Positions 18,445 to 27,565 are shown, numbered from the stretch's first letter. The stretch: DNA of 42,319 nucleotides from an uncultured Acetatifactor sp. (GCA_947589075.1 CANQBS010000016.1:1-42319), one strand, 5' to 3'. Numbers and translations: made by a program. Notes: a model not told the origin generated them from the sequence alone.

Positions 18445-19103
18445 TATTTATCGCTCCCTTCCGGCTTATTTCCTTTCGTAGGAAGGACCTCGCCCTTGTA
18501 AATCCATACTTTTACGCCAACTTTGCCATAGGTGGTATTTGCCTCTGCGAAACCATACTCGATATCCGCACGCAGGGTCTGAAGAGGAATGGTCCCCTCG
18601 CTGTAGGACTCGCTTCTTGCGATCTCAGCGCCTCCCAGACGGCCGGAGCAGGTGGTCTTGATGCCAAGGGCGCCGCTCTTCATGGTTCTGCCCATGCAGG
18701 ACTTCATGGCACGCCTGAAGGAAACACGGTTCTCCAGCTGCAGTGCAATGTTCTCAGCTACCAGCTGGGCGTCTCTGTCGGGTCTCTTGATCTCCTTGAT
18801 GTCAACCAGGACCTTCTTGTCCGTCAGCTTGGAAAGCTCTTTCTTGGTCACTTCGATCTCTGCGCCACCCTTGCCGATGACAACGCCGGGCTTTGCGGTG
18901 TAAATAACAACCTTTACTCTGTCGGATGCTCTTTCGATCTCGATCTTGGAAACACCGGCACTGTATAACTTCTTCTTCAGGAACTTTCTGATGTTATAGT
19001 CTTCTACCAGATAGTCAGCAAACTCCGCATCAGCGTACCATTTGGAATCCCAATCTTTAATAACGCCGACTCTAAGGCCGTGAGGATTAACTTTCTGTCC
19101 CAT
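18444..19103 (-). CDS. rpsC: 30S ribosomal protein S3
   Basis: S3 lines the mRNA entry tunnel. The start at 19103 ([20 protein letters not shown] upstream) gives 219 residues; an open frame extending 15 codons further upstream is not supported. The KH domain carries [12 protein letters not shown], and the C-terminal domain has [14 protein letters not shown]. It ends in a TAATG junction with rplP. Confidence 0.98.
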   Translation of the reverse strand: MGQKVNPHGLRVGVIKDWDSKWYADAEFADYLVEDYNIRKFLKKKLYSAGVSKIEIERASDRVKVVIYTAKPGVVIGKGGAEIEVTKKELSKLTDKKVLVDIKEIKRPDRDAQLVAENIALQLENRVSFRRAMKSCMGRTMKSGALGIKTTCSGRLGGAEIARSESYSEGTIPLQTLRADIEYGFAEANTTYGKVGVKVWIYKGEVLPTKGNKPEGSDK

Positions 19104-19156
19104 AAATTTTTCTTTGACTCCTTTCCATGTCCCGACTCGCCGGGACACTGTCCTCT

Positions 19157-19546
19157 TTACTTCTTCTCATCCAGAACGATGGTAATATGGCTGGAAAGCT
19201 TCTCGATCCTGTAAGCTCTGCCCTGTGCCCTGGGATGAACTCTCTTCATTGTCGGTCCCTTGTTTGCATAGCACTCTGCAACATAAAGGTTCTCAGTATT
19301 CATACCGTTATTATTCTCAGCATTCGCAACTGCTGACTGCAGCAGCTTCTTGATCACTCTGGACGCATATCTGGGATTGTACTCCAGGATCGCCAGAGCG
19401 GTCTGCACATCCTTGCCTCTGATGGCATCCAATACGAAACATGCCTTCTGAACAGACACTCTCGCGTAAGACAGCTTTGCTGAAGGTCTGGTATCTTTCT
19501 GCGCGTTTCTTTCTCTCTTTATTTGGGATCTATGTCCTTTTGCCAT
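19157..19546 (-). CDS. rplV: 50S ribosomal protein L22
   Basis: L22 contributes the constriction loop of the nascent-peptide tunnel. The 129-residue protein has [20 protein letters not shown] and [14 protein letters not shown], and the extended loop including [18 protein letters not shown]. The order rpsS-rplV-rpsC is standard. Confidence 0.98.
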   Translation of the reverse strand: MAKGHRSQIKRERNAQKDTRPSAKLSYARVSVQKACFVLDAIRGKDVQTALAILEYNPRYASRVIKKLLQSAVANAENNNGMNTENLYVAECYANKGPTMKRVHPRAQGRAYRIEKLSSHITIVLDEKK

Positions 19547-19576
19547 AGATAATCTCCTCCTTTCAACTCAGGTCCC

Positions 19577-19858
19577 TTATTTCACCTTAGACTTCTTCTC
19601 GTCCTTGCCGTGTCCCCTGAAGGTTCTGGTAGCGACGAATTCACCGAGCTTATGACCGACCATATCCTCCGTCACATATACAGGTACATGCTTTCTTCCG
19701 TCATGGACAGCGATCGTGTGGCCGACGAAGGAAGGGAATATCGTGGAGCGGCGGGACCAGGTCTTGATGACCTGCTTCTGTCCGGACGCATTCAAAGCAT
19801 CAACTTTCTTTAACAGACTCTCATCTGCGAAAGGTCCTTTTTTCAGTGATCTACCCAT
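19577..19858 (-). CDS. rpsS: 30S ribosomal protein S19
   Basis: S19 is a head protein that pairs with S13. The 93-residue protein begins [19 protein letters not shown] and contains [19 protein letters not shown] and [17 protein letters not shown]. It lies between rplB and rplV. Confidence 0.98.
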   Translation of the reverse strand: MGRSLKKGPFADESLLKKVDALNASGQKQVIKTWSRRSTIFPSFVGHTIAVHDGRKHVPVYVTEDMVGHKLGEFVATRTFRGHGKDEKKSKVK

Positions 19859-19888
19859 TGTCTTTCCTCCTGTTTTTATGAAAACATA

Positions 19889-20728
19889 TTATTTGATTGC
19901 TCTTCCGTCACGTCTTCTTACGATCATCTTGTCGGACGGCTTCTTCTTACGGGTCTTAAGACCAAGAGCGGGCTTGCCCCAAGGAGTGCTGGGACCCGGA
20001 CGGCCAATGCCGGTTTTGCCCTCGCCGCCGCCATGAGGATGGTCGTTAGGGTTCATGACGGAACCGCGTACAGTAGGACGGATGCCCATGTGACGCTTGC
20101 GTCCGGCTTTACCGATATTGATCAGGTTATGATCACCGTTGCCTACGATGCCGATCGTTGCGCGGCATGTCAAAGGAACCAATCTCATCTCGCCGGAAGG
20201 AAGACGGAGTGTTGCATACTTTCCTTCCTTAGCCATCATCTGCGCGCTGTTGCCGGCGGAACGGGCCATCTGTCCGCCTTTGCCGGGATGCAGCTCGATA
20301 TTGTGGATCTGAGTACCAACAGGGATTTCAGAAAGAGGCAGGCAGTTGCCAACCCTTACTTCGGCTGTGGGGCCGTTCATGACCTTCATGCCGTCTGTCA
20401 GGCCCTGAGGAGCAAGGATATAGGACTTCACGCCGTCCTCATAGCAGATCAGGGCGATATTGGCGGATCTGTTGGGATCGTATTCAATTCCGATCACAGT
20501 TGCGGGAATACCATCCTTATATCTCTTAAAATCAACCAGCCTGTATTTTCTTCTGTTGCCGCCGCCATGGTGTCTTACCGTGATCTTGCCCTGGTTATTG
20601 CGGCCGGCATTCTTCGAAAGGGATACGCACAGGCTCTTCTCCGGAGTCTTCTTGGTGATTTCGGAGAAATCAGAGCCGGTCATATGCCTTCTGGAAGGTG
20701 TATATGGGTTATATGTCTTGATTCCCAT
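19889..20728 (-). CDS. rplB: 50S ribosomal protein L2
   Basis: L2 is needed for peptidyl transferase activity and subunit association. The 279-residue protein begins [20 protein letters not shown]. It has the [20 protein letters not shown] segment and the C-terminal [20 protein letters not shown] region with its catalytic-centre histidine. A 77-base spacer with a short TCCTG/CAGGA hairpin separates it from rplW. Confidence 0.98.
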   Translation of the reverse strand: MGIKTYNPYTPSRRHMTGSDFSEITKKTPEKSLCVSLSKNAGRNNQGKITVRHHGGGNRRKYRLVDFKRYKDGIPATVIGIEYDPNRSANIALICYEDGVKSYILAPQGLTDGMKVMNGPTAEVRVGNCLPLSEIPVGTQIHNIELHPGKGGQMARSAGNSAQMMAKEGKYATLRLPSGEMRLVPLTCRATIGIVGNGDHNLINIGKAGRKRHMGIRPTVRGSVMNPNDHPHGGGEGKTGIGRPGPSTPWGKPALGLKTRKKKPSDKMIVRRRDGRAIK

Positions 20729-20805
20729 TTTTTTAATCTCCTTTTATTATGATTTTCGCGCGGCTTTCTGTCCGCCGCATACATAAATCCTGTCTGCAGG
20801 ACTCC

Positions 20806-21105
20806 TTACAGTCCCGGATAGAACTCGATGTCCTTGCTGTCCTCGGTCAGCCAGACGATGGCCTTCTTGGTCTTGGCGGTTCTTCCCACCACCATGCCCC
20901 GTCTCTTCTTCTTACCGTCCATGTTCATGGTGTTTACCTTCTTCACCTTGGCGCCATCGAACATCTTCTCAACGGCTTCCTTGACCTGGGTCTTGTTCGC
21001 CTGCGGGTGAACAAGAAAAGTGTATTTCTTCTCGCTCATTCCGGCCATGCTCTTTTCTGTAATGACCGGCTTTAAGATAACGTCATAATATTTGATATCA
21101 GCCAT
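20806..21105 (-). CDS. rplW: 50S ribosomal protein L23
   Basis: L23 is at the tunnel exit and is the docking site for trigger factor and SRP. The 99-residue protein has [20 protein letters not shown] and [20 protein letters not shown]. Its ATG overlaps the rplD stop in a TAATG junction. Confidence 0.98.
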   Translation of the reverse strand: MADIKYYDVILKPVITEKSMAGMSEKKYTFLVHPQANKTQVKEAVEKMFDGAKVKKVNTMNMDGKKKRRGMVVGRTAKTKKAIVWLTEDSKDIEFYPGL

Positions 21106-21725
21106 TATGCGTACACCTCCTCGATCTTGGCGACAGCGTCCTTGGTAACGACCACTGTTCCTGCCTTCATAACATCGTATACGTTCAAGCTATTTACCAG
21201 GGTGGTGTCGATCGTGGGAAGATTTCTGGCGGACATTACAACATTTTTGTCATTGTCGGCCAGCACTACAAGCCCCTTCTCCACCTTCAGGTTGTTCATG
21301 ACTGCCACAAATTTCTTTGTCTTGATCTCTTCCAGCTTCAGCTCATCCAGAACGATCAGCTTACTGCTCTGTACCTTGCTGGTCAGTGCGGACTTCAGGG
21401 CAGCCCTCTTTTCCTTCTTATTGATCTTAAAAGAATAATCCCGGGGAACAGGGGCGAATACTACGCCGCCGTGGGTCCACTGGGGAGCTCTTGTGGAACC
21501 CTGTCTTGCATGTCCGGTTTCCTTCTGTCTCCAGGGCTTCTTTCCTCCTCCGGATACCTCTCCGCGTGTCTTGGCCTTCTGTGTGCCCTGACGATTGTTT
21601 GCAAGCTGTTGTACAACTGCCATGTGTACCAGATGCTCGTTGATCTCCACACCAAATACAGCGTCGTTTAATTCAATTGTACCAACTTCCTTGCCTTCCA
21701 TATTATAAACAGCTACGCTTGCCAT
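21105..21725 (-). CDS. rplD: 50S ribosomal protein L4
   Basis: L4 lines the peptide tunnel and in E. coli represses the S10 operon by binding its leader. The 206-residue protein has the tunnel-loop segment [20 protein letters not shown]. The C-terminal domain ends [17 protein letters not shown]. Order rplC-rplD-rplW is standard. Confidence 0.98.
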   Translation of the reverse strand: MASVAVYNMEGKEVGTIELNDAVFGVEINEHLVHMAVVQQLANNRQGTQKAKTRGEVSGGGKKPWRQKETGHARQGSTRAPQWTHGGVVFAPVPRDYSFKINKKEKRAALKSALTSKVQSSKLIVLDELKLEEIKTKKFVAVMNNLKVEKGLVVLADNDKNVVMSARNLPTIDTTLVNSLNVYDVMKAGTVVVTKDAVAKIEEVYA

Positions 21726-21746
21726 CTGATGAATCCTCCTTCCTGA

Positions 21747-22430
21747 TTAGGCTTCAACCTTGACGGTTTCTTTGATGGTGACCAGAGCCTTCTTCGGTCC
21801 GGGTACGGAACCCTTGATCAAAAGCAGATTCTTGTCGGCGTCTACTCTTACCACTTCCAAGTTCTGAACGGTTACCTTTTCACAGCCCATATGGCCAGGC
21901 ATTCCCTTGCCCTTGAACACACGGCTGGGGGAAGAACATGCGCCGTTGGAACCCTGATGACGATGGAACTTGGAACCATGGGCCATGGGTCCTCTGTGCT
22001 GTCCGTGTCTCTTGATGGCGCCCTGGAAGCCTTTGCCCTTTGAAATAGCGGATGCGTCGATGTGATCGCCCACCTCAAAGATATCAGCCTTGATCTCTGC
22101 GCCCAGAGAATACTCGTCTGCGTTCTCAAACTTGAACTCTCTTACATATCTCTTGGAGCTGACGCCGGCCTTCTTGAAATGTCCCTGCAGAGCCTTGGAA
22201 ACGCCGTGCTGGTGAATCACTTCCTTCTTGCCTTTGCCGTCCTTGTTCACAACTTTGTCCTTCTTGTCAACGAAGCCTACCTGCACTGCGCTGTAGCCAT
22301 CGTTCTCAACAGTCTTGATCTGGGTCACCGCGCAGGGACCAGCCTGAAGAACTGTTACGGGGATCAGCGTGCCGTCTTCATTAAAGATCTGGGTCATGCC
22401 GATTTTGGTTGCTAAAATTGCCTTCTTCAT
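21747..22430 (-). CDS. rplC: 50S ribosomal protein L3
   Basis: L3 is an assembly initiator close to the peptidyl transferase centre. The start at 22430 ([16 protein letters not shown]) follows a perfect CAGGAGGTAATC site and gives 227 residues; the longer open frame upstream reads through a structured leader. The signature [19 protein letters not shown] is present. Confidence 0.98.
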   Translation of the reverse strand: MKKAILATKIGMTQIFNEDGTLIPVTVLQAGPCAVTQIKTVENDGYSAVQVGFVDKKDKVVNKDGKGKKEVIHQHGVSKALQGHFKKAGVSSKRYVREFKFENADEYSLGAEIKADIFEVGDHIDASAISKGKGFQGAIKRHGQHRGPMAHGSKFHRHQGSNGACSSPSRVFKGKGMPGHMGCEKVTVQNLEVVRVDADKNLLLIKGSVPGPKKALVTIKETVKVEA

Positions 22431-22471
22431 GATTACCTCCTGTTTTTTGTTTCTACATAGCGGACCACGAG

Positions 22472-22531
22472 GAACTGACAGACAGTTCATCGGGAAATAC
22501 CGCAGGCGGCATTTCCGGGGAACTCTTCCCC
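22472..22531 (-). other. Three-hairpin leader between rpsJ and rplC
   Basis: The 226-base rpsJ-rplC spacer holds three consecutive inverted repeats: GAACTG/CAGTTC (22472-22488), GGAAAT with inner CCG pairs closing on ATTTCC (22493-22516), and GGGGAA/TTCCCC (22517-22531). They sit about 40 to 100 bases upstream of the rplC start. The usual S10 operon has no such gap, so a regulatory or processing role for the L3-L4 part of the message is likely. Confidence 0.5.
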
Positions 22532-22656
22532 TGTTCATACGTCTTTGTAGAGGTTTTTAATTGTTTGGGTTGACTGTTTTCTTTCCTGCTGTTTTCGCTG
22601 CCGCTGCATTTCTTTCCTTCTTTTTTTCTGCAGCCTGCAGCTTTCCGGTTCCCGGA

Positions 22657-22974
22657 TTACTTGGTCTTCATCTTAATGTCGATATACACGCCTGCGGGCA
22701 TCTCAAGTCTCTGCAGAGCATCCACCGTCTTCTGGGTCGGTGTGATGATATCGATCAGTCTCTTATGGGTTCTCTGTTCGAACTGTTCTCTGGAATCCTT
22801 GTACTTGTGTACGGCGCGCAGAATGGTTACAACCTCTCTCTTGGTGGGAAGGGGAACCGGTCCGCTTACCTGGGAACCGTTCTTCTTGACTGTTTCGATG
22901 ATTTTCTTGGCAGATGCATCAACCAGCTGATGATCATAAGCCTTCAGGGTGATTCTCATAATCTGATTTGCCAT
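22657..22974 (-). CDS. rpsJ: 30S ribosomal protein S10
   Basis: S10 is a small-subunit head protein and also the antitermination factor NusE. The 105-residue protein begins [19 protein letters not shown] and contains [20 protein letters not shown] and [27 protein letters not shown] lies upstream of the start. It is the first gene of the cluster, behind a leader of about 290 nt and a good promoter. Confidence 0.98.
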   Translation of the reverse strand: MANQIMRITLKAYDHQLVDASAKKIIETVKKNGSQVSGPVPLPTKREVVTILRAVHKYKDSREQFEQRTHKRLIDIITPTQKTVDALQRLEMPAGVYIDIKMKTK

Positions 22975-23264
22975 AAAAAAAGTCGCCTCCTTTTCGCACT
23001 TTTCATTTCAAGCGGATACTGCATCCTGCAATACCCCGCTTTCAGTACGACAAGCGGTGACTGTACACTCTCCCGTGTGTGTCCTCATCCTCGTGCAACC
23101 CAGCCGGGATTCCAACCTCACACGTCGTTTCTACCCTGTGGTAGACTTTAATTGGTACAGTGACTTGCCGTCAGTTTCCTAACTTGACATTCGCTCCACG
23201 GAAAACCTGCTGTCGATCGCCCGCCAGCAGCAACCTCGCGCTTCACAGCTATCATGTCACAGCA
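22975..23264 (-). other. Long 5' leader of the S10 operon
   Basis: From the predicted transcription start near 23264 to the rpsJ start is about 290 bases with no gene. A strong hairpin pairs 23012-23023 with 23027-23039 just upstream of the ribosome binding site. A TCTACC/GGTAGA hairpin lies near 23133-23150. Leaders of S10 operons are sites of L4 autoregulation in E. coli. Whether this one binds L4 cannot be told from sequence alone. Confidence 0.5.
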
Positions 23265-23270
23265 CCAATC

Positions 23271-23299
23271 ATTCTACCATAGCGTTCCTAACTTAGCAA
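23271..23299 (-). promoter_or_regulatory. Sigma-A promoter of the S10-spc-alpha cluster
   Basis: On the minus strand, TTGCTA (23294-23299), a 17-base spacer and TAGAAT (23271-23276), with a TGn extended -10 (TGGTAGAAT), predict a transcription start near 23264. It is the only strong promoter seen for the cluster. Confidence 0.75.
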
Positions 23300-23302
23300 G
23301 AG

Positions 23303-23328
23303 AAAAATTGTATTTTTTTTCGTACAAT
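23303..23328 (-). terminator. Weak terminator after the GH3 gene
   Basis: On the minus strand ATTGTA, a loop rich in A, and TACAAT are followed by five T. The stem is only 6 bp and AT-rich, so read-through into the S10 operon is plausible; it lies immediately before the S10 -35 box. Confidence 0.4.
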
Positions 23329-23352
23329 CGAAGTTGTTACAGTTCAGCATTC

Positions 23353-25725
23353 CTACGCCCTCCTGCTCTTCCATGCAGGCGTCCGAAGCATCACCCTGCA
23401 GATGTTGGCGGCGCTCCTTAAATATTCCTCCCTGGTCACTGTGCCCTTCTCAAGGCTTTCCAGGCTGTTGTCCTTCTGAGAATTGGAGCCCGCATCCTCC
23501 ACCACCATAAACAGATCGTTCTGAGCCCTGACCATGGCGGCGACGTTTTCCGCCCTGCCGGGCCGTTCTCCTTCATCATTCCCCCTGGCGCCCCAGTCGC
23601 TCATGACAAGGCCTTCATATCCCCACTCTCCCCGCAGGATGGTGGTCAGCAGGTCATAGTTGCTGGCGGTCCAGAAGCCGTTTACCGGATTATAAGAGGA
23701 CATGATGGTATAGGCTCCTCCCTCTTTCACGGCGATCTCAAAGCCCTTCAGATAAATTTCCCTGAGAGCCCTCTCCGAAACCACCGCTTCCACAAAATGC
23801 CTTCTGTATTCCTGACTGTTGCAGGCAAAATGCTTGATGGTGCCCGTCACGCCGTACCGTCCCATACCTTTCAGCTGGGCGGCAGCCATCCTGCCGGCTA
23901 ACAGGGGATCCTCGCTGAAATACTCGAAATTACGGCCGTTCAATGGGTTCCTGTGAATATTCATGCCGGGACCTAAAAGCATATCTATCTGATTCTTCCG
24001 AAGCTCCATGCCCTCCCATTGATAAAGCTCCTCCAGTAGGTCCTCGTTAAAAGTACAGGCGAGGGCAGTTCCGTTGGGCAGGGAAAAAGCGATGGTGCCG
24101 CAGTCCATACGGATCCCGGCAGGGCCGTCCGAACAGCACACCTCCACAAGCCCGTAATCCCGCAGCCTTTGGGTCACTCCCCCAAAGCCTCCCGCGGTTC
24201 CCGGAGTCACCTTAAGGGAAGCCGAATGCTCTCCCCGCACCATACAGGCCAGCTCCTCATTCGTCAATTGATTCAGGAAAGTTTCCATGGACACCTTTCC
24301 GGCCTCCACATCCTGCAGGCGATAACCCAGATCCCCCGTGCAGCCTTCGCTTTCCGGCAGTCTTTCCAGACGTCTTGCGGAGGGCTCCTTCGTCCTGAGA
24401 GGCACATCTTCCATCGTCATGCGGCAGGCGCCCGACGCCTCCAGAACAGGCTTCATTCTCCTGAAGGCCGTCACCGGAGCGCAGGCCTCTTCGCACTGGC
24501 TGACCACCGTTTCCTCCGTCCGTTCAAAGCATCCCGCCAAAGCTGCGCTTCTTACATCGCCTCCCACATAGAAGGACCATTTCCCGGCTTCCATCACATA
24601 GCAGGATTTGTGTCCGGTCACGCCGCTGTCGTCATAGGAAGCCAGCCTGTCCCAGGAGATCTCTATGGTCACGGACTCGGTCTCACCGGGTTCCAGCTTT
24701 CTGGTCTTGGCAAAGCCGCAGAGACTGCGGGCAGGCTGTCCAAGAGCTCCCTGAGGGGCGCTGCAATAGACCTGAACCACTTCTTTTCCGGGAAATCCGC
24801 CCTTGTTGGTCACATCGGCATGAACCCTGACGCCCTGATCCAGCACCTCTATCCCCATTTTTTCAAAGCCGAACTCCGTATAGGACAATCCAAAGCCAAA
24901 GGGATACAATACCTTTTCCCGGGCAAAGGTTTCAAAATAACGGTATCCCACGTAAATGTCCTCTTCATAAAGATTGCGGTCTTCCCCGCCGTGGTTCTTT
25001 GCAGAAGGATAATCCCGGATATCCCGGGCAATGGTATCCGCCAGCCTGCCGGAAGGAGACACGGTTCCGTTTAAAACATCCAAAACGCCGTTTCCTCCTT
25101 CCTGTCCGCCCTGCCATACATACAGGACGGCTGAGGGCCTGTATTCCTCCACCCATTTCATATCCATGATATTTCCCACATTTAACAGCACCACCGTGCG
25201 CTCGAAGCATCCGCATACCTTTTCCAGCATATCCCGTTCTTCCGGGGTCAGCAGATAGCTCCCCTCTACTGCCTGATTGTCCTTATCCTCCCCGGCTACC
25301 CTTGCCAGAACGATCACTGCCGTATCGGACTGCTCCCGCGCTCTGCTCACCAGTTCCGGGCTTAAGGGCATCTCCTTCTGGCACCAGGGCTCCGTGGCCC
25401 AGCCGTGACCTTCGTCAAAGGGATTTTCACGGATCCAGTCCTCGTAAACCCTTTCCACTTCCTTATTTAATACAAAATCACTGTCCAGCAGGGCTTCCCG
25501 AATCCCCGTCACATAGCTGGAGCAGATCATTCCGCCGGAGCCTGTGCCGCTTTTATAATAATTGAACTGGCTCCTGCCGAACAGGGCGATCTTCTCGCCG
25601 GATCTAAGGGGCAGCACATTTCCCTCATTGCGCAGCATGACGATGCTTTCCGCCGCCGCTTCCCTGGCGGTCTTCGCATAGGCTTCCAGGTTAAAATCCT
25701 TCAGATCAAAATTGAAACCGTCCAT
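23353..25725 (-). CDS. GH3 beta-glucosidase with reversed domain order
   Basis: This is a 790-residue retaining glycosidase. The domain normally at the C-terminus comes first: AAAESIVMLRNEGNVLPL at residues 23-40, GH3_C to about 250, then YPFGFGLSYTEF at 274-285 and a fibronectin-III-like domain to about 395. The catalytic barrel follows, with CSDGPAGIRM at 531, KHFACNSQEYRRH at 631 and the nucleophile Asp710 in VMSDWGARG. The same swapped order is known for ruminal enzymes such as Butyrivibrio BglA and Ruminococcus albus BglI. No signal peptide is present, so it probably hydrolyses imported cellobiose-like sugars. GGAG precedes the start. Confidence 0.93.
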   Translation of the reverse strand: MDGFNFDLKDFNLEAYAKTAREAAAESIVMLRNEGNVLPLRSGEKIALFGRSQFNYYKSGTGSGGMICSSYVTGIREALLDSDFVLNKEVERVYEDWIRENPFDEGHGWATEPWCQKEMPLSPELVSRAREQSDTAVIVLARVAGEDKDNQAVEGSYLLTPEERDMLEKVCGCFERTVVLLNVGNIMDMKWVEEYRPSAVLYVWQGGQEGGNGVLDVLNGTVSPSGRLADTIARDIRDYPSAKNHGGEDRNLYEEDIYVGYRYFETFAREKVLYPFGFGLSYTEFGFEKMGIEVLDQGVRVHADVTNKGGFPGKEVVQVYCSAPQGALGQPARSLCGFAKTRKLEPGETESVTIEISWDRLASYDDSGVTGHKSCYVMEAGKWSFYVGGDVRSAALAGCFERTEETVVSQCEEACAPVTAFRRMKPVLEASGACRMTMEDVPLRTKEPSARRLERLPESEGCTGDLGYRLQDVEAGKVSMETFLNQLTNEELACMVRGEHSASLKVTPGTAGGFGGVTQRLRDYGLVEVCCSDGPAGIRMDCGTIAFSLPNGTALACTFNEDLLEELYQWEGMELRKNQIDMLLGPGMNIHRNPLNGRNFEYFSEDPLLAGRMAAAQLKGMGRYGVTGTIKHFACNSQEYRRHFVEAVVSERALREIYLKGFEIAVKEGGAYTIMSSYNPVNGFWTASNYDLLTTILRGEWGYEGLVMSDWGARGNDEGERPGRAENVAAMVRAQNDLFMVVEDAGSNSQKDNSLESLEKGTVTREEYLRSAANICRVMLRTPAWKSRRA

Positions 25726-25821
25726 CCTTTTTTCTCCTTTTTCTCCTTATGACTTTTGTATCTCCTTTACAGAGCAGCACGGCGTCTGCCCTGACAGAAT
25801 CTATATTGTAAGAATCTATGT

Positions 25822-25861
25822 TGATAAAAATGATTTTATCACAGTGTTCCGCATCTCACAA
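25822..25861 (-). promoter_or_regulatory. GH3 promoter with overlapping operator
   Basis: On the minus strand, TTGTGA (25856-25861), 17 bases and TAAAAT (25833-25838), with a TGn extension, form a good promoter about 100 bases before the GH3 gene. A perfect palindrome, TGATAAAA-ATGA-TTTTATCA (25822-25841), covers the -10 box and would suit a repressor. A further direct repeat GAATCTAT(A/G)TTG (starts 25797 and 25812, period 15) lies just downstream of the start site. Confidence 0.6.
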
Positions 25862-25930
25862 CCATTCTTTCCACTTTCTTCCTGCAGGTTCCCCTCTGTG
25901 ATTCCCGGACCGCAGCCCAAACATCCGCAC

Positions 25931-25959
25931 TTGACAATCCCCATATAAATAGGTATGAT
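25931..25959 (+). promoter_or_regulatory. Promoter of the methyltransferase gene
   Basis: TTGACA (25931-25936), a 17-base spacer and TATGAT (25954-25959) are near consensus. The ATG inside the -10 box is in frame with the gene but would lie upstream of the transcript, so translation must start further down. Confidence 0.75.
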
Positions 25960-26005
25960 TTCAGCAGGACCTGGAAATTTAGAAAGCTTGGAGGATCTGA
26001 CAGCT

Positions 26006-26944
26006 ATGTGGATTGCCGACAGATGGAAAGACTACGAAGTAATAGACACCTCCCATGGGGAAAAACTGGAGCGGTGGGGAAATTATCTGCTGATCCGGCC
26101 GGATCCCCAGGTCATCTGGAACACGCCCTTAAGTCACAAGGGATGGAAGAACTGTAACGGCCACTACCACAGGAGCTCAAAGGGAGGCGGCGAATGGGAA
26201 TTCTTCGGGCTACCGGAGGAATGGAGCATTTCTTATCCGATGGAGCCTAAAAACCCAAAGGATTCGAAAAATCTAAAGGATCCAGATCATAAGACCTCCG
26301 GCAACGAACTCACCTTCCATCTCAAGCCCTTCAGCTTCAAGCATACGGGACTGTTCCCGGAACAGGCGGCAAACTGGGACTGGTTCTCGGGACTGATCCA
26401 GGAGGCACGGAAGGCCGGAAGACCCGTTAAGGTGCTGAACCTGTTCGCTTATACCGGCGGAGCTACCCTGGCAGCCGCAGCGGCAGGAGCGTCCGTCACC
26501 CATGTGGACGCTGCCAAGGGCATGGTGGGCTGGGCCAAGGAAAACGCCGCCTCCTCCGGTCTCGGGGAAGCTCCCATCCGTTACCTGGTGGACGACTGCA
26601 TGAAGTTTGTGGAACGGGAGATCCGCCGGGGAAACCACTACGACGGCATCATCATGGATCCGCCTTCTTACGGCCGGGGACCCAAGGGCGAAATTTGGAA
26701 GATGGAAGAAAATATCTGGGATTTTCTGATGCTCACCACACAGCTTTTGAGCAAAGACGCCCTGTTTTTCCTGATCAATTCCTATACCACTGGGCTTCAG
26801 CCCGCAGTGCTGTCCTATATGATGAATACAGCCATCACAAAACGTTTCGGCGGCCATGTGGAAGCCGACGAAATCGGGCTTCCGGTAACCCAGAGCGGGT
26901 TCGTCCTGCCTTGCGGGGCTTCCGGCCGCTGGAGCCGGCAGTAA
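26006..26944 (+). CDS. Class I SAM-dependent methyltransferase (RlmI/PF10672-like)
   Basis: This protein of about 312 residues has the SAM-binding motif NLFAYTGGAT (145-154), an acidic motif II (THVDAAKGM) and the catalytic MDPPSYGRGPKG segment (217-228). The architecture resembles Methyltrans_SAM proteins related to the 23S rRNA cytosine methyltransferases RlmI/RlmL, though it lacks an obvious PUA domain. The RNA target is inferred, not shown. The start at 26006 follows GGAGG (25990-25994). The upstream in-frame ATG at 25955 lies in the promoter. Confidence 0.85.
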   Translation: MWIADRWKDYEVIDTSHGEKLERWGNYLLIRPDPQVIWNTPLSHKGWKNCNGHYHRSSKGGGEWEFFGLPEEWSISYPMEPKNPKDSKNLKDPDHKTSGNELTFHLKPFSFKHTGLFPEQAANWDWFSGLIQEARKAGRPVKVLNLFAYTGGATLAAAAAGASVTHVDAAKGMVGWAKENAASSGLGEAPIRYLVDDCMKFVEREIRRGNHYDGIIMDPPSYGRGPKGEIWKMEENIWDFLMLTTQLLSKDALFFLINSYTTGLQPAVLSYMMNTAITKRFGGHVEADEIGLPVTQSGFVLPCGASGRWSRQ

Positions 26945-27020
26945 TTTTGTATTCAATCACGTATACGCTCCGACACGAATTGCTTTGATGGCAGATGAAA
27001 AATCGCATCCGAGAATTTCT

Positions 27021-27045
27021 CAAGAGGAAGCGAAGTCTCCTCTTG
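27021..27045 (+). terminator. Possible weak terminator after the methyltransferase gene
   Basis: CAAGAGGA and TCCTCTTG form an 8-bp stem with a 9-base loop, followed by CTTTGACC rather than a clean T run, so termination may be partial. Confidence 0.4.
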
Positions 27046-27047
27046 CT

Positions 27048-27077
27048 TTGACCTCGTAAATGTTCTGGAATCAGAAT
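27048..27077 (+). promoter_or_regulatory. Possible promoter of the unknown gene at 27093
   Basis: TTGACC (27048-27053), an 18-base spacer and CAGAAT (27072-27077) precede the ribosome binding site AAGGAG. The -35 match is good, the -10 moderate. Confidence 0.4.
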
Positions 27078-27092
27078 AGAAAGGAGATCAAC

Positions 27093-27491
27093 ATGGACAT
27101 TATAAAATATGAAGGGAAGCCGGAGGATATCCAATGGCCTGAGGGCTTCCGGGAAAAGCTTGAGGGAAAAATCATCCAGGAGCAGCTTGAATATTATAGA
27201 GTCACATACTTTTCGAAATATTCCCGCTCCTCCTACGGGGAAATCACTCATGAGGATGTCCATAAATATATGTACCGTCTGGAGGACAGGAAAGAAGTGC
27301 TGGCCCTTGTGGAAATGGACGGACTCGTGGTAGGCGCCAGGATTCAAGGCTACTGGGGTTCCAAAATATGCCTGCCCTATAAGGGCGTGGTCACCTACTA
27401 TGCCAGCGACAACGAAGGCTCAGGCTATAAGGAGCGGGAGGATGTCATGTACCTGATCCCTGTGCCTGCGCCGGAAGAGAGCGGGCAGTAA
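27093..27491 (+). CDS. Protein of unknown function, 132 residues
   Basis: I do not recognise a family. The start at 27093 (MDIIKYEGKPEDIQW) is backed by AAGGAG six bases upstream. The protein is mixed in composition and acidic, with no signal peptide or membrane segment. Aromatic residues are frequent (YYRVTYFSKYS, YWGSK, YKGVVTYYAS). A central ALVEMDGLVVGARIQGYWG stretch looks like beta strands, suggesting a small globular cytoplasmic protein. It is monocistronic between the methyltransferase gene and the antitoxin gene. Confidence 0.7.
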   Translation: MDIIKYEGKPEDIQWPEGFREKLEGKIIQEQLEYYRVTYFSKYSRSSYGEITHEDVHKYMYRLEDRKEVLALVEMDGLVVGARIQGYWGSKICLPYKGVVTYYASDNEGSGYKEREDVMYLIPVPAPEESGQ

Positions 27492-27532
27492 ATCACGCTT
27501 TCCCTTTCGGAAAATTTTCTGCATAAAATCAT

Positions 27533-27561
27533 TTGACAAGGAAAAAATAATAGCATATAAT
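27533..27561 (+). promoter_or_regulatory. Consensus promoter of the antitoxin gene
   Basis: TTGACA (27533-27538), exactly 17 bases, TATAAT (27556-27561): a perfect sigma-A consensus. Its strength suggests that repression by the antitoxin is needed to keep output moderate. Confidence 0.85.
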
Positions 27562-27565
27562 AAAA

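Noticed and set aside
22431..22538. Longer L3 with 36 extra N-terminal residues
   Set aside because: The extension reads through a hairpin leader; the ATG at 22430 has a perfect AGGAGG and matches all L3 N-termini.
25955..26005. Upstream ATG start for the methyltransferase
   Set aside because: It lies within the TATGAT -10 box of a near-consensus promoter, so it cannot be on the main transcript; the ATG at 26006 has GGAGG.
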